DNA of 47,545 nucleotides from Prevotella sp. (GTDB lineage Bacteria; Bacteroidota; Bacteroidia; Bacteroidales; Bacteroidaceae): contig JAFTQG010000033.1 of the NCBI GenBank assembly GCA_017462915.1, forward strand, positions 1-47,545. The letters run 5' to 3'. The notes below the pieces were generated by a model. The model did not search any database and was not told where the DNA came from. It worked only from the letters and a program-made list of their open reading frames with translations. Of this stretch, positions 14,302 to 22,717 are shown piece after piece. Position 1 is the stretch's first letter. Every line of letters begins with the position of its first letter. The position numbers and the translations under genes were made by a program.

Positions 14302-16821
14302 TTGAAAAAAGACTGCATCATGACACTATGGATACTGTTGTCGTGCGTGACGGGATTTGCCGCGCACGGCAACAGTGGTGGCATGTGTGCAGGGATAACG
14401 GCGGTGGACTCGACGATGAGTACGGCGACGATGACTGCCGGGCAGGAGGCTCTTGCAACGGACAGCCTGATGCCGACAGAGGATGGAGACTCCATAAACA
14501 TCTTGACAGAAGCGGACTCTACTGTGGTTGCGGATGCCGGGACGGTGATGAAGATGGTGGACGACGAGACGGTGGAAAGGGTCATGGCCGACTGCATGGC
14601 TGGCATGTGGCGCAGGAACGACTACGAGAAGGTCACGCGTTACGAGAAGATGGAGATTGCCGTCAACGATGTCAATCCGCTGGACACGAGAAGAAGGTTT
14701 TTCAAGAGTCATGACTGGATAAGGAATTTCGTGGAGCGCTGCGGCCTCAACGGGAAGTTTGTGTTGCCGATACTTACGGAGGAGCGTGTGGAGGACTTGC
14801 TGTACCGCAGGAGGCCGGAGAAGAAGATGACGTATGTCCGCGGAGTGAAGAGAGAGGGACTTAACGAGATGTGCTATACGGATGCCGTGGTGAATGTCCT
14901 TGTCGGCGACAAATATGCTGACGTGAATGTCTGCGACAGTGTGATAAGGATGGACGGGAAGCGTCTGCCGTCGCCCTTGGCTGGCAACGCGGCAAGGCAT
15001 TACCGCTATGAGGCGGTGACGCTTAGCGACAGCGTCTGTCACCTGTTTTTCAGACCTAAGGAGGGAGAGCAGGGCTTCTCGGGAGAGATGATTGCGGAGC
15101 GGGACAGCGTCTACAGGTTGAGACATATAAAGCTGATGCTGCCGAGAAAGAGTGCATTCAGTTCGATAGATAATCTGTATATAGTGCAGGAGTTCGGCAC
15201 ACTGCCTGACGGCAGGGATGTGCTCATGCAGAGCGATGTCCTTGCGGAGATGAAGGCAAGGAGCATCATCGGCAGGCTGTGCTACATAAAGTCGCAGAGA
15301 TATTCCGGCCATGCCACGGACTCCATAGACAGCAAGGTATTGAAAGGCAGGATGACGGAGAAGTATGACGCCAAGGCGGAGTATCAGACGGATGTCTTCT
15401 GGGCTCTGTATGACGGCCGTCAGACAGAGGAGGGAGATAGCACGGGAGAGGATGTGTACAGGCCTCACGAGTCGTATGTGAGGCGCATACTGCGTTATGC
15501 CGACGACATAAAGGGTCTGCACTGGCTTGTACGGACGCTGACGGCCTTTGTTGACAACAAGATTCCTGTCGGCGATCCGAGTGTCGTGGACATCGGGCCG
15601 ACAAACAGTCTGGTGTCGTTCAACGACCTTGACGGCTTACGCCTGAGGATAGGAGGAAGCACGACGACACGACTGAGCAGGCATCTCTTCCTCGAAGGAT
15701 ATTATGCCCACGGATTCAGGTTTCACGACAATTACTACAGGGGGCGTGTGGCATACTCGTTCATTCCGAAGAAGTATACACCGTATGATTTCCCTTCCTA
15801 CAGCATAAGTCTTGAGGCGAGGAAGGATATAGGCTATGTCGGCGAGCGCAGCCAGCATCCTGACCGTGACAATATATTCTCGTCATACCACTGGGACAAG
15901 AACACGCAGATGATGTACTATGACTTCCAGAAGCTGGAGATAGAGCGTGACGCGAAAAACGGGTTGCGGTTCAGGGCCGGCATAAAGACGGAGCATGACA
16001 TCGCCACGGGCGGACTGCTTTTCAAGAATCTCACGGAGTATGGTGACGGTGTCTATACCGGCGGTACATGGACGGAATATGAGGCTTACGACCCTGAATA
16101 CATCTCGAGGAACAACGGTTCGCTGCGCACGACGGAGCTCTGCGTCGGCATAGAGTACGCTCCCGGCAACGGCAGGCGCAACGCCCTGCGCGGACAGCTT
16201 CCTGTAAACAGCGATCCGCCAGCCGTAGGGCTATCGCATACCGTGGGCGTGAAGGGGCTGTTAGGAGGACAGTACAGCTATCAGATGACGGAGCTGAAGG
16301 CGTACAAGCGTTTCTTCATGGGCGACTGGGGATTTGCGAGTGCTTTCCTCAAGGGAGGCATCGTATGGGACAGAGTGCCCTACCCTCTGCTGCTTGCTCC
16401 GCAGGCGAACATGTCGTATGTCAGCGACGAGGAGTCGTTCAGCCTCATCACGCCTTCTGAGCTTGTCAACGACCAGTATGTGCAGCTGTTCCTGACATGG
16501 GAGATGAACAGCAATCTCATCGGCGTCGTGGACTTCATGAGGAAATGGCGGTGGAAGGAGTATTTCAGCCTGCGGATGTTATGGGGCAATCTCACGTCGA
16601 AGAACAATCCGCAGCTGCCGAAGAACTGGGAGAACGGCATACTGATGGCTTTCCCGGAAGGTTACGGCATGTTGTCCTCCACGCCGTATGTAGAGGGTGT
16701 GGTGGGTATACATAATATATTGAATGTCTTGAACATCGATTATGTTCACCGCTTCTCGTACCGACGGTTGCCTAACTCGCGGCATGGCGGAATACGATTC
16801 ACATGCCGGTTTAATTTCTAA
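14302..16821 (+). CDS. Outer-membrane beta-barrel protein, DUF5686 type
   Basis: An 839-residue envelope protein. I start it at the TTG at 14302, because this gives a Lys-Lys-Asp start before the hydrophobic stretch (MTLWILLSCVTGFAAHG), as in a signal peptide; the ATG at 14320 would leave no positive charge. Residues about 85-410 form a periplasmic or plug-like part; from about 430 the sequence alternates like a beta barrel (LRLRIGGSTTTRLSRHLFLEG, FASAFLKGGIVWDR) and it ends with the aromatic residue typical of outer-membrane proteins (FTCRFNF). The arrangement and the WKEYFSLRMLWG region resemble the DUF5686/CarboxypepD_reg-like proteins of Bacteroidota, of unknown role. The usual N-terminal carboxypeptidase-regulatory domain is not obvious here. 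It is flanked on both sides by composite repeats. Confidence 0.7.
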   Translation: MKKDCIMTLWILLSCVTGFAAHGNSGGMCAGITAVDSTMSTATMTAGQEALATDSLMPTEDGDSINILTEADSTVVADAGTVMKMVDDETVERVMADCMAGMWRRNDYEKVTRYEKMEIAVNDVNPLDTRRRFFKSHDWIRNFVERCGLNGKFVLPILTEERVEDLLYRRRPEKKMTYVRGVKREGLNEMCYTDAVVNVLVGDKYADVNVCDSVIRMDGKRLPSPLAGNAARHYRYEAVTLSDSVCHLFFRPKEGEQGFSGEMIAERDSVYRLRHIKLMLPRKSAFSSIDNLYIVQEFGTLPDGRDVLMQSDVLAEMKARSIIGRLCYIKSQRYSGHATDSIDSKVLKGRMTEKYDAKAEYQTDVFWALYDGRQTEEGDSTGEDVYRPHESYVRRILRYADDIKGLHWLVRTLTAFVDNKIPVGDPSVVDIGPTNSLVSFNDLDGLRLRIGGSTTTRLSRHLFLEGYYAHGFRFHDNYYRGRVAYSFIPKKYTPYDFPSYSISLEARKDIGYVGERSQHPDRDNIFSSYHWDKNTQMMYYDFQKLEIERDAKNGLRFRAGIKTEHDIATGGLLFKNLTEYGDGVYTGGTWTEYEAYDPEYISRNNGSLRTTELCVGIEYAPGNGRRNALRGQLPVNSDPPAVGLSHTVGVKGLLGGQYSYQMTELKAYKRFFMGDWGFASAFLKGGIVWDRVPYPLLLAPQANMSYVSDEESFSLITPSELVNDQYVQLFLTWEMNSNLIGVVDFMRKWRWKEYFSLRMLWGNLTSKNNPQLPKNWENGILMAFPEGYGMLSSTPYVEGVVGIHNILNVLNIDYVHRFSYRRLPNSRHGGIRFTCRFNF

Positions 16822-16829
16822 CGGTAAGC

Positions 16830-17000
16830 GTAGTTGGTGGTTTAGTGGTTTGGTGGTTTGGTGGTTTGGTGGTTTAGTGGTTTAGTCGTTTGGTGGTTTA
16901 GTGGTTTAGTGGTTTGGGGATAGTGGATAGCCGGAATAGAAGCTGTTGGTCGTAAAACCGTAAAACCACACAACCGTATAACCGTATAACCGCACTTAAC
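16830..17000. repeat. Composite intergenic repeat, copy 4 (clearest copy)
   Basis: Ten octamers of GGTTTAGT/GGTTTGGT type (about 16838-16917), then GGATAGCCGGAATAG, AAGCTGTTGGTCGTA, and octamers of AACCGTAT/AACCGCAC type up to about 17000. It lies between the DUF5686-type gene and the tRNA promoter. Confidence 0.85.
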
Positions 17001-17030
17001 CGTTAAAAATAAATAATCTTTTCTCTGATA

Positions 17031-17062
17031 TTTCCTTTTACATGTTTTTATTAGTAATTTTG
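17031..17062 (+). promoter_or_regulatory. Promoter of the tRNA-Arg gene
   Basis: TTTC (17031-17034, near-consensus -33), 20 bp, TAATTTTG (17055-17062). The tRNA 5' end follows 27 bp later. Confidence 0.65.
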
Positions 17063-17088
17063 CATTTCGAAATGGCAAAACAGGTGAT

Positions 17089-17162
17089 GGACCGGTAGCT
17101 CAGCTGGATAGAGCAACAGCCTTCTAAGCTGTGGGTCAGGGGTTCGAATCCCCTCCGGTTCA
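17089..17162 (+). tRNA. tRNA-Arg, anticodon TCT (reads AGA)
   Basis: A complete cloverleaf of 74 nt: acceptor stem GGACCGG/CCGGTTC with one G-U pair, D arm AGCTCAGCTGGATAGAGC, anticodon stem ACAGC/GCTGT around loop CTTCTAA (anticodon TCT at 17123-17125), and T arm AGGGGTTCGAATCCCCT. The discriminator base is A, and no CCA is encoded. A single gene with its own promoter and terminator. Confidence 0.95.
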
Positions 17163-17176
17163 CTCCCCAAAAAAAA

Positions 17177-17216
17177 TAGATGCACGCGAGATTTTCTCTG
17201 CGTGCATCTACTTTTG
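17177..17216 (+). terminator. Rho-independent terminator of the tRNA gene
   Basis: Stem TAGATGCACGC (17177-17187) with GCGTGCATCTA (17200-17210), followed by CTTTTG. The A-run before the stem could also serve the converging peptide-maturation cassette. Confidence 0.8.
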
Positions 17217-17329
17217 TTATAAACTTGTACTGTGGCAGGCTCTTCTGATTTCATAAAGACATCGTGACCACAGTTTTTGAGCGGATTCTATAAATTGTCA
17301 GCACTGTATCAGACAGATACAATGGGGTA

Positions 17330-17602
17330 TCACTCGATAATTATTCCTGCATCCATCATTTTACGGCAAAGGCCCTCGATATCCTTACGGGCTGTGTCAC
17401 GAGAGACTTCATACTCGGAGAGAAGGATTTCTACAAGTCCTTCAACAGTGAACTCCTGCTCTTCGTCTATCGCATTCCACAGGAAGACCGATGTCTCATT
17501 GAGTGAGACAAGATTGCTGAAATCTATGTTTTCTTCACCTTCCGCTATCAAGAACTGTTCCCCACATACGGAACGGAGTACAAAGCCTGGTTTCTTTTTC
17601 AT
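17330..17602 (-). CDS. PqqD-like protein (RiPP recognition element fold)
   Basis: This 90-residue protein fits the PqqD family, small winged-helix proteins that bind leader peptides of ribosomally made, modified peptides and present them to enzymes. The start has the family pattern (GFVLRSVCGEQFLIAEG), then LNETSVFLWNAI, a form of the conserved L-N-x-(S/T)-x-x-x-(L/I)-W motif, and ends with an acidic helix that pairs with D...IEGLCRKMMDAGIIIE. Length is normal. It is last in a minus-strand cassette, 93 bp after the S26-type peptidase gene. The gap has no obvious terminator. No precursor peptide gene is visible next to it, so its client is unknown. Confidence 0.85.
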   Translation of the reverse strand: MKKKPGFVLRSVCGEQFLIAEGEENIDFSNLVSLNETSVFLWNAIDEEQEFTVEGLVEILLSEYEVSRDTARKDIEGLCRKMMDAGIIIE

Positions 17603-17695
17603 TGTTGCTGATATTTTTTGCTTAGAGTATGGTGTATACCTTTATTAATATATATAAGTGGTTTGACAAAATAGAGCCACAGACATGCCTGCAGT

Positions 17696-18154
17696 CTAAT
17701 CGTCAAGCGGCTTCCGTGAATGGAAAAACATATCATGGAGCTTCAGCAGGTAACGGCGCACAGGCAGAAGCCTCATCCACAAGATGCTGTAGATACGCCA
17801 TTTGGGAGAGTCGACGCTGTCAAGTGTCATCCTGCCTTTCCTGTAAAAGCCTTTGGCAAGTGCCACGACATCTTTCCTGCGACAATGCTCCACATCCCTG
17901 TTACCGTCACCGCGGAGAGTTATACTGTCACCGTCTATCGCCACTATGCGATGGAAGACATAACGCGTAGGATATACTTCCGCAAGCACCGGGTCGCCTA
18001 CTTTCAGCACGTCCGGCAGGACAAGCAACGCCTTGTCACGATTATGGACGAGAAACGGGCGCATACTGTTGCCACGCAACGGCAAGATTACGGTATGGCC
18101 CTCATGCAGCAACTGGGCTATGACAGGGAAAAGCTTTGCGTTGTCAATCGTCAT
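17696..18154 (-). CDS. S24/S26-type (signal-peptidase-like) peptidase
   Basis: From the ATG at 18154, which overlaps the upstream stop by 11 bp, the protein has 152 residues. The nucleophile motif GNSMRPFL is at residues 28-35 (Ser30). The second catalytic position falls at YVFHRI, with His68 where bacterial type I signal peptidases have Lys; a Ser-His arrangement is known from SipW and the archaeal and ER signal peptidases. A box-E-like RGDGN follows. There is no N-terminal membrane segment, unlike real signal peptidases, so it is more likely a cytosolic processing peptidase or a LexA-like S24 relative. Its setting with PqqD and the HprK-like gene suggests cleavage of a leader peptide. Confidence 0.8.
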   Translation of the reverse strand: MTIDNAKLFPVIAQLLHEGHTVILPLRGNSMRPFLVHNRDKALLVLPDVLKVGDPVLAEVYPTRYVFHRIVAIDGDSITLRGDGNRDVEHCRRKDVVALAKGFYRKGRMTLDSVDSPKWRIYSILWMRLLPVRRYLLKLHDMFFHSRKPLDD

Positions 18155-19118
18155 GGGCAATGGCTTTTTGACATACGATGGCAGACTCTGGAGATGCCGT
18201 ACAGTGGAGCACATAGACAGGAATGGCAGAGACGAGTGCCGTCACAGTGTCACATATACGAGAATACAATGTGTGGTCCCATTTCATGGCAGCGCAGGAG
18301 GGGAGGATTATGCCGAACGCCGCAAGCGGCGAGAGACGCTCCACCCTGTTGTCCATGGCACGGCTTATTTTCGTCACAGCCCCGAGAGGAGCGCAGACAC
18401 GGCGGTAGCATGGAGTCTTGCCGCTCCACGGACTGCCATAGATGAATGCCTTGCCGTCAATGATGCGGATTATGGGATTGTCATCATTCATGAGATCACA
18501 GTCAGGGATAGTCTTCAGCCAGTTGGCTACCTGGGTGCTCTTGCCTGTACCGCTCTTCGCCGTGAACGCATAGCCTTTGCCTCTATGACGCACGAGTGAC
18601 GCATGGATAAACAATGTATTGTGGAAACTGGCAGCATAGGCATAGGCAAGCATCAGTGCGTTGTTCAGACCGAAGCGTCTCATATTGCCTGTGCCAGTGA
18701 TATTGCATCGGCACTGTGAGAAGTCGGCATTTGATATGAGCAGGGCGCAGTCTTTACCGAACACATCACGGATGACGAACTGGTATCCTCCATCGCAAAG
18801 CCTGTCTACGATGGTGTTGCCGTTGCCTGTATCAAAAGTGCGGATACGCTGCCGATTATCCTTAGGCAGAGGACGGAGATTAAGGTCAACGGTGAAATGA
18901 AGCATCGGCGCCGCAGTCCTTACACCGGACATTACGGCTGCATCGACAGTGTCAGCATCGGAGTCCGGCATGTCCCCATCCTCTTCCGCCTCAATGACAC
19001 GGAACGGTTCAAAGGAAGGAAGGATATGCATGCCTGTCTTCTCATCCTCTTCAAGGAAATCTATGCAGACAAGATTGTCGGCTATGGTGAAATGATGCTT
19101 CACAATATTACTCTTCAT
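18144..19118 (-). CDS. HPr-kinase/phosphorylase-like P-loop protein
   Basis: From the ATG at 19118, which overlaps the upstream stop by 11 bp (a longer start at 19130 is possible), the protein has 324 residues. The P-loop is AKSGTGKST (about 187-195), followed by a Walker-B-like NDDNPIIRI and GSPWSGKTPCYRR, a sequence I associate with HPr-kinase-like proteins found beside PqqD-like and lasso-peptide genes. The N-terminal 130 residues are unlike HprK and may bind the substrate. Likely cytoplasmic and ATP-using. By analogy with lasso-peptide kinases it may phosphorylate a peptide or protein client, but that client is not seen. Codon use is like that of its neighbours. Confidence 0.75.
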   Translation of the reverse strand: MKSNIVKHHFTIADNLVCIDFLEEDEKTGMHILPSFEPFRVIEAEEDGDMPDSDADTVDAAVMSGVRTAAPMLHFTVDLNLRPLPKDNRQRIRTFDTGNGNTIVDRLCDGGYQFVIRDVFGKDCALLISNADFSQCRCNITGTGNMRRFGLNNALMLAYAYAASFHNTLFIHASLVRHRGKGYAFTAKSGTGKSTQVANWLKTIPDCDLMNDDNPIIRIIDGKAFIYGSPWSGKTPCYRRVCAPLGAVTKISRAMDNRVERLSPLAAFGIILPSCAAMKWDHTLYSRICDTVTALVSAIPVYVLHCTASPESAIVCQKAIAHDD

Positions 19119-19527
19119 CAGGGCGTACACCCTGGAAAGTGAACTCTTCTGCCGGAACGGACTTCATGACTACTCCCGAGCTGGCATAGCGCTTGCGTAT
19201 CTTCGCCAGAGTCTTCTCTGCCTTGGAACGCTTCTTCTTGAAATAGACAGCATTCGTGCGGCGCTCACCTGTCTTGTTCTGGAAATAGAGATTCATCTGG
19301 TCGGAGTAGCTCTTGTATCCTCCGAGGTATACCTTACGCACAAAATACGCGCTGTCGACTTCCTGCACATCGGTAAAATAGACAATGCTGTCGTTGAACG
19401 AGGCAGAGATGCCGAACATATAGAGCGTAGTGCTGTACTTTGCCCCTTGCTTCGCAGTCTTTGACTTCTTGGCATGGATGCAAAGAGGCAACATGCAGAG
19501 CAGTGACAGGATAATAATCTTTCTCAT
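19108..19527 (-). CDS. Small exported hypothetical protein conserved in Bacteroidales
   Basis: The start is taken at the ATG at 19527, giving a clean signal peptide (MRKIIILSLLCMLPLCIHA) and 139 residues; the frame is open 11 codons further. The mature part is basic, with YMFGISASFNDSIVYFTDVQ and a final KKKRSKAEKTLAKIRKRY helix. I recall uncharacterised Bacteroidales proteins with the same YMFG..SFNDS..Y.TD pattern. It overlaps the HprK-like gene by 11 bp and starts 90 bp after the sigma-like gene, so it is probably transcribed with both. Function is unknown; its periplasmic location separates it from the cytosolic cassette proteins. Confidence 0.75.
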   Translation of the reverse strand: MRKIIILSLLCMLPLCIHAKKSKTAKQGAKYSTTLYMFGISASFNDSIVYFTDVQEVDSAYFVRKVYLGGYKSYSDQMNLYFQNKTGERRTNAVYFKKKRSKAEKTLAKIRKRYASSGVVMKSVPAEEFTFQGVRPDEE

Positions 19528-19617
19528 TAATATAATAAATAAAGCAATGTTTTTACACATGACTGTTACGATAGGCAGACAGACAGTTCGCCTTCATCGG
19601 CAAGCTGTCCGGCTTCA

Positions 19618-19938
19618 CTACCCTATCAGTGATTTAGTCTTGGAACGCAAATGTCGGAGAGCCTTGTCGCGTATCTGGCGTGCCCTTTCACGCTTCATGC
19701 CATAGGTCGCGCCTATCTCGGCAAAGGTCATCTGAGGAGCCCCGATACCGTAGAAGGCACGTAGGACAAGCTGTTCACGCTCGGAAAGGAGAGAGATGGC
19801 ATCGTCAAGCTCGCCACGCAACTGTGCACGGGCGACAGCATCGTCCGCCAAAGGCTGAAGGTCGGAACCGAGGAAATACTCGACCTTGGACAGCTCTATG
19901 TTCTCTTTATAAGTCGGATTGTTCTTTATACGTTGCAT
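19618..19938 (-). CDS. Sigma-70 region 4-only protein
   Basis: A 106-residue protein. Residues about 47-97 (LSEREQLVLRAFYGIGAPQM... RERARQIRDKALRHLR) match region 4 of a RpoD-type sigma factor, including the helix-turn-helix that reads the -35 class element. The first ten residues (MQRIKNNPTY) recall the N terminus of Bacteroidota RpoD (RQLKISKSIT), and regions 2 and 3 are absent. Without region 2 it could not open a promoter alone. It may compete with or modify RpoD at promoters, or be a regulator of its own cassette. The alternative is a decayed sigma gene, but the frame is intact and the core of region 4 well kept. It heads a minus-strand run of five genes. Confidence 0.8.
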   Translation of the reverse strand: MQRIKNNPTYKENIELSKVEYFLGSDLQPLADDAVARAQLRGELDDAISLLSEREQLVLRAFYGIGAPQMTFAEIGATYGMKRERARQIRDKALRHLRSKTKSLIG

Positions 19939-19959
19939 AGTGATATTGGGGGTTGTGGT

Positions 19960-20080
19960 TATGGTTATATTCAGATAGCCGGAATAGTCTTAATAGCCGG
20001 AATAGAGACGAGTCTGCAAGCAAGCGACCCTTTATCCAGACCACCAGAAGACTAAACGGCCAAACGACTAAGCAGCCACT
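19960..20080. repeat. Composite intergenic repeat, partial copy
   Basis: Contains GATAGCCGGAATAG twice (about 19973 and 19993) and AAACGGCCAAACGACTAAGC, so the core and the octamer arm are present but shortened. It separates prfC from the sigma-like gene. Confidence 0.6.
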
Positions 20081-20081
20081 A

Positions 20082-21650
20082 TCAGAACTCACTGGTAAAG
20101 TGGAACTTGATGTTCTTGAAATCCTCCTGCGCCATCTGCAAGACATATCCCGAGTCAGCAAGGAAGACATCACGGCCTTCACGGTCCTTAGCCATGTACT
20201 GATACTTACGTTTCTTGAAATTGTCAAGTTCCGCTTCGTCGTCACTCTCTATCCAGCAAGCCTTGTACAGGTGTATCGGTTCCCAGCGGCACTTGGCGTT
20301 ATACTCGTTCTCCAGACGATACTGGATGACTTCAAACTGAAGCTGGCCGACAGTTCCGATAATCTTCCTGCCGTTGAACTGATTGACGAACAGCTGTGCG
20401 ACGCCCTCGTCCATAAGCTGGTTGATGCCTTTTTCAAGCTGTTTTGCCTTCATAGGGTCATCGTTTTCGATATACTTGAACAGCTCAGGAGAGAACGACG
20501 GCAGACCGCGGAAATGTATTTTCTCGCCCTCTGTGAGAGTGTCGCCTATCTTAAACACGCCATTGTCCGGCAGACCTACTATATCTCCAGCCCAAGCCTC
20601 GTCGATGGTCGACTTGCGCTGTGCCATGAACTGCGTAGGAGAAGAGAAGCGGAGAGTCTTGCCGTTACGGACATGGAGGTACGGCTGGTTACGGACAAAC
20701 TTGCCGGAGCACACTTTACAGAATGCGATACATGACCGATGGTTCGGGTCTATATTGGCGGTAATCTTGAAGATAAAGCCAGAGAACTTCGGTTCGTCCG
20801 GGTTTACCTCGCGCTCTTCCGCCTTTGTGGGACGCGGAGAAGGTGCTATCTCGACAAAGCAGTCGAGCAGTTCCTGCACACCGAAGTTATTGAGGGCAGA
20901 GCCGAAGAACACCGGTGCCACCTCGGCAGAGCGATATGTCTCCACATCAAACTCAGGATATACGCCGGCAACAAGTTCGAGATCCTCACGCAAATGCTGC
21001 GCATCCTGCTCGCCGACATGAGCATCCAGTTCCGCGCTGTCAATGTCCACAGTGATTTTCTCCGTGACACGCTGCTTGTCGGGTGTGAAAAGGTTCAGCT
21101 GGTTCTCATATATATTATATACGCCCTTGAACTTCACGCCCTGATTGATAGGCCATGACAACGGGCGCACACCGATTTGCAGCTCCTGCTCGAGTTCGTC
21201 AAGGAGGTCAAACGGGTCACGTCCCTCGCGGTCCATCTTGTTTACGAAGATTATCACAGGAGTATTGCGCATACGGCAGACCTCCATCAGCTTACGTGTC
21301 TGTGTCTCCACGCCCTTTGCACCGTCTACGACGATGATGCAGGAGTCCACCGCCGTAAGCGTGCGGAACGTGTCTTCGGCAAAATCCTGGTGACCGGGAG
21401 TGTCAAGGATATTCACCTTATAGTCTTTATAGTCAAACTCCATGACGGATGTAGAGACAGAGATACCACGCTGTTTCTCTATCTCCATCCAGTCGGATGT
21501 CGCTGTCTTGCGTATCTTGTTGCTCTTCACGGCACCTGCCACCTGTATCTGTCCACCGAAGAGGAGGAACTTCTCGGTAAGTGTAGTCTTACCTGCATCA
21601 GGATGAGAGATGATGGCAAATGTTCTGCGGCGTTCTATTTCTGGGTTCAT
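20082..21650 (-). CDS. prfC: Peptide chain release factor 3
   Basis: A 522-residue translational GTPase that recycles RF1/RF2 from the ribosome after termination. The G1 motif is SHPDAGKTT (15-23), G3 is DTPGHQDF, and G4 is NKMD. The [19 protein letters not shown] spacing and full length are those of RF3, not EF-G or LepA, since the EF-G domain IV is absent. It is last of lysE, DUF4924, rfbD and prfC on this strand, a gene order I remember from Bacteroidales. The 139-bp gap from rfbD contains a hairpin (21665-21692), so expression may be adjusted separately. Confidence 0.97.
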   Translation of the reverse strand: MNPEIERRRTFAIISHPDAGKTTLTEKFLLFGGQIQVAGAVKSNKIRKTATSDWMEIEKQRGISVSTSVMEFDYKDYKVNILDTPGHQDFAEDTFRTLTAVDSCIIVVDGAKGVETQTRKLMEVCRMRNTPVIIFVNKMDREGRDPFDLLDELEQELQIGVRPLSWPINQGVKFKGVYNIYENQLNLFTPDKQRVTEKITVDIDSAELDAHVGEQDAQHLREDLELVAGVYPEFDVETYRSAEVAPVFFGSALNNFGVQELLDCFVEIAPSPRPTKAEEREVNPDEPKFSGFIFKITANIDPNHRSCIAFCKVCSGKFVRNQPYLHVRNGKTLRFSSPTQFMAQRKSTIDEAWAGDIVGLPDNGVFKIGDTLTEGEKIHFRGLPSFSPELFKYIENDDPMKAKQLEKGINQLMDEGVAQLFVNQFNGRKIIGTVGQLQFEVIQYRLENEYNAKCRWEPIHLYKACWIESDDEAELDNFKKRKYQYMAKDREGRDVFLADSGYVLQMAQEDFKNIKFHFTSEF

Positions 21651-21664
21651 CTTCTATCTGTTAC

Positions 21665-21696
21665 AAGTTTCCGTTGTCACCAGCGGGAACTTTTTT
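21665..21696. terminator. Hairpin with T-run on the plus strand, in the prfC leader
   Basis: AAGTTTCCG (21665-21673) pairs with CGGGAACTT (21684-21692) with one G-U pair, followed on the plus strand by TTTTTA. No plus-strand gene ends here. On the minus strand it is a leader hairpin 15 bp before prfC. Confidence 0.4.
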
Positions 21697-21789
21697 ATTA
21701 TAAGTATTTTAGCAAAATCAAACTATAATATTCCTGTTTTCATATTCCGGAGCAATGCAGACACACTGCTTTCGGGGCGGAATCACGGT

Positions 21790-22665
21790 CTATCCCTGCA
21801 GGTTCTTTATACATTTCTTCAGGGAATCGGTCCAGTAAGGGACAGAGATCCCGAAAGTTTCCTTTATCTTTGTCTTGTCGAAGACGCTGTAGGAAGGGCG
21901 CTTCACAGGAGACGGATATTCCTCCGAGCGGCACGGCTGTATATCACAGTCTGCATGTCCGGCATACTCAGCAATCATCCTGGTGAAGTCAAACCATGAG
22001 CAGACACCCTCGTTGGAGTAGTGGTATACGCCCGACTTGCCTTCATACTTGCGGTTCTCCACGATATCGAACACCACCTCGGCGAGGTCTCCGGCGTAAG
22101 TCGGAGTGCCACACTGGTCGAACACGACCTTCAGCTGCGGCTTTGTCGCTGTGAGATTGAGCATCGTCTTGCAGAAATTCTTGCCGAACTCCGAGTAGAG
22201 CCATGCCGTGCGTATGATGAGATGGTCACATCCCGTAGCCTGTATCTTCTGCTCTCCATGGAGCTTTGTCAGTCCGTAGACACCCGTAGGTGTACCTTTC
22301 TGGTCTTCCCTGCACGGAGTGTTGTAAGGTTCTTTGCCGAAGACATAATCGGTAGATACATGCACGAGCAGTCCATCCACCTCCTTCATCGCCTTTGCGA
22401 GATTCTCCGGAGCCGTGGCATTGAGAGTCTCCACGATGTCCCCTGCCGTCTCGGCAGCATCGACGTTGGTCCATGCCGCGCAGTTTATGATGCATTTGAT
22501 GTCCTTCTCCCTTACAGCGGCACGCACAGCCTCAAGGTCTGTGATGTCAAGATGTTCGTAACCGTCACATACATCAGTGAAGATGTAATTGTCCTTTGAC
22601 CCTTTGCTTACCAGCTGCATCTCATTGCCAAGCTGACCGTTGGCACCTGTAACAAGTATATTCAT
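21790..22665 (-). CDS. rfbD: dTDP-4-dehydrorhamnose reductase
   Basis: A 291-residue member of the extended short-chain dehydrogenase family that makes dTDP-L-rhamnose, the last step of the RmlABCD route used for O-antigen or capsule. The nucleotide-binding motif is near the start (VTGANGQLGNEM), the catalytic Thr/Ser lies in VSTDYVFG, and the Tyr-x-x-x-Lys pair is in YGLTKLHGEQ. Length is normal. The rmlA, B and C partners are not in this window. The gene lies 52 bp downstream of the DUF4924 gene on the same strand, probably in one transcript with it and lysE. Confidence 0.95.
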   Translation of the reverse strand: MNILVTGANGQLGNEMQLVSKGSKDNYIFTDVCDGYEHLDITDLEAVRAAVREKDIKCIINCAAWTNVDAAETAGDIVETLNATAPENLAKAMKEVDGLLVHVSTDYVFGKEPYNTPCREDQKGTPTGVYGLTKLHGEQKIQATGCDHLIIRTAWLYSEFGKNFCKTMLNLTATKPQLKVVFDQCGTPTYAGDLAEVVFDIVENRKYEGKSGVYHYSNEGVCSWFDFTRMIAEYAGHADCDIQPCRSEEYPSPVKRPSYSVFDKTKIKETFGISVPYWTDSLKKCIKNLQG

Positions 22666-22717
22666 AGTTTCCTTTTCTTTGTCTTAATCCGCAAGCTCCA
22701 CAGGACGGCTTGCATAT

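Noticed and set aside
14326-15522. A long minus-strand frame opposite the DUF5686-type gene
   Set aside because: It is an antisense frame kept open by the codon bias of the real gene; His/Arg-rich content with no family pattern.
17051-17254. A minus-strand frame reading EGIRTPDPQLRRLLLYPAELP
   Set aside because: It is the complement of the tRNA-Arg gene; this kind of peptide is a well-known false translation of tRNA genes.
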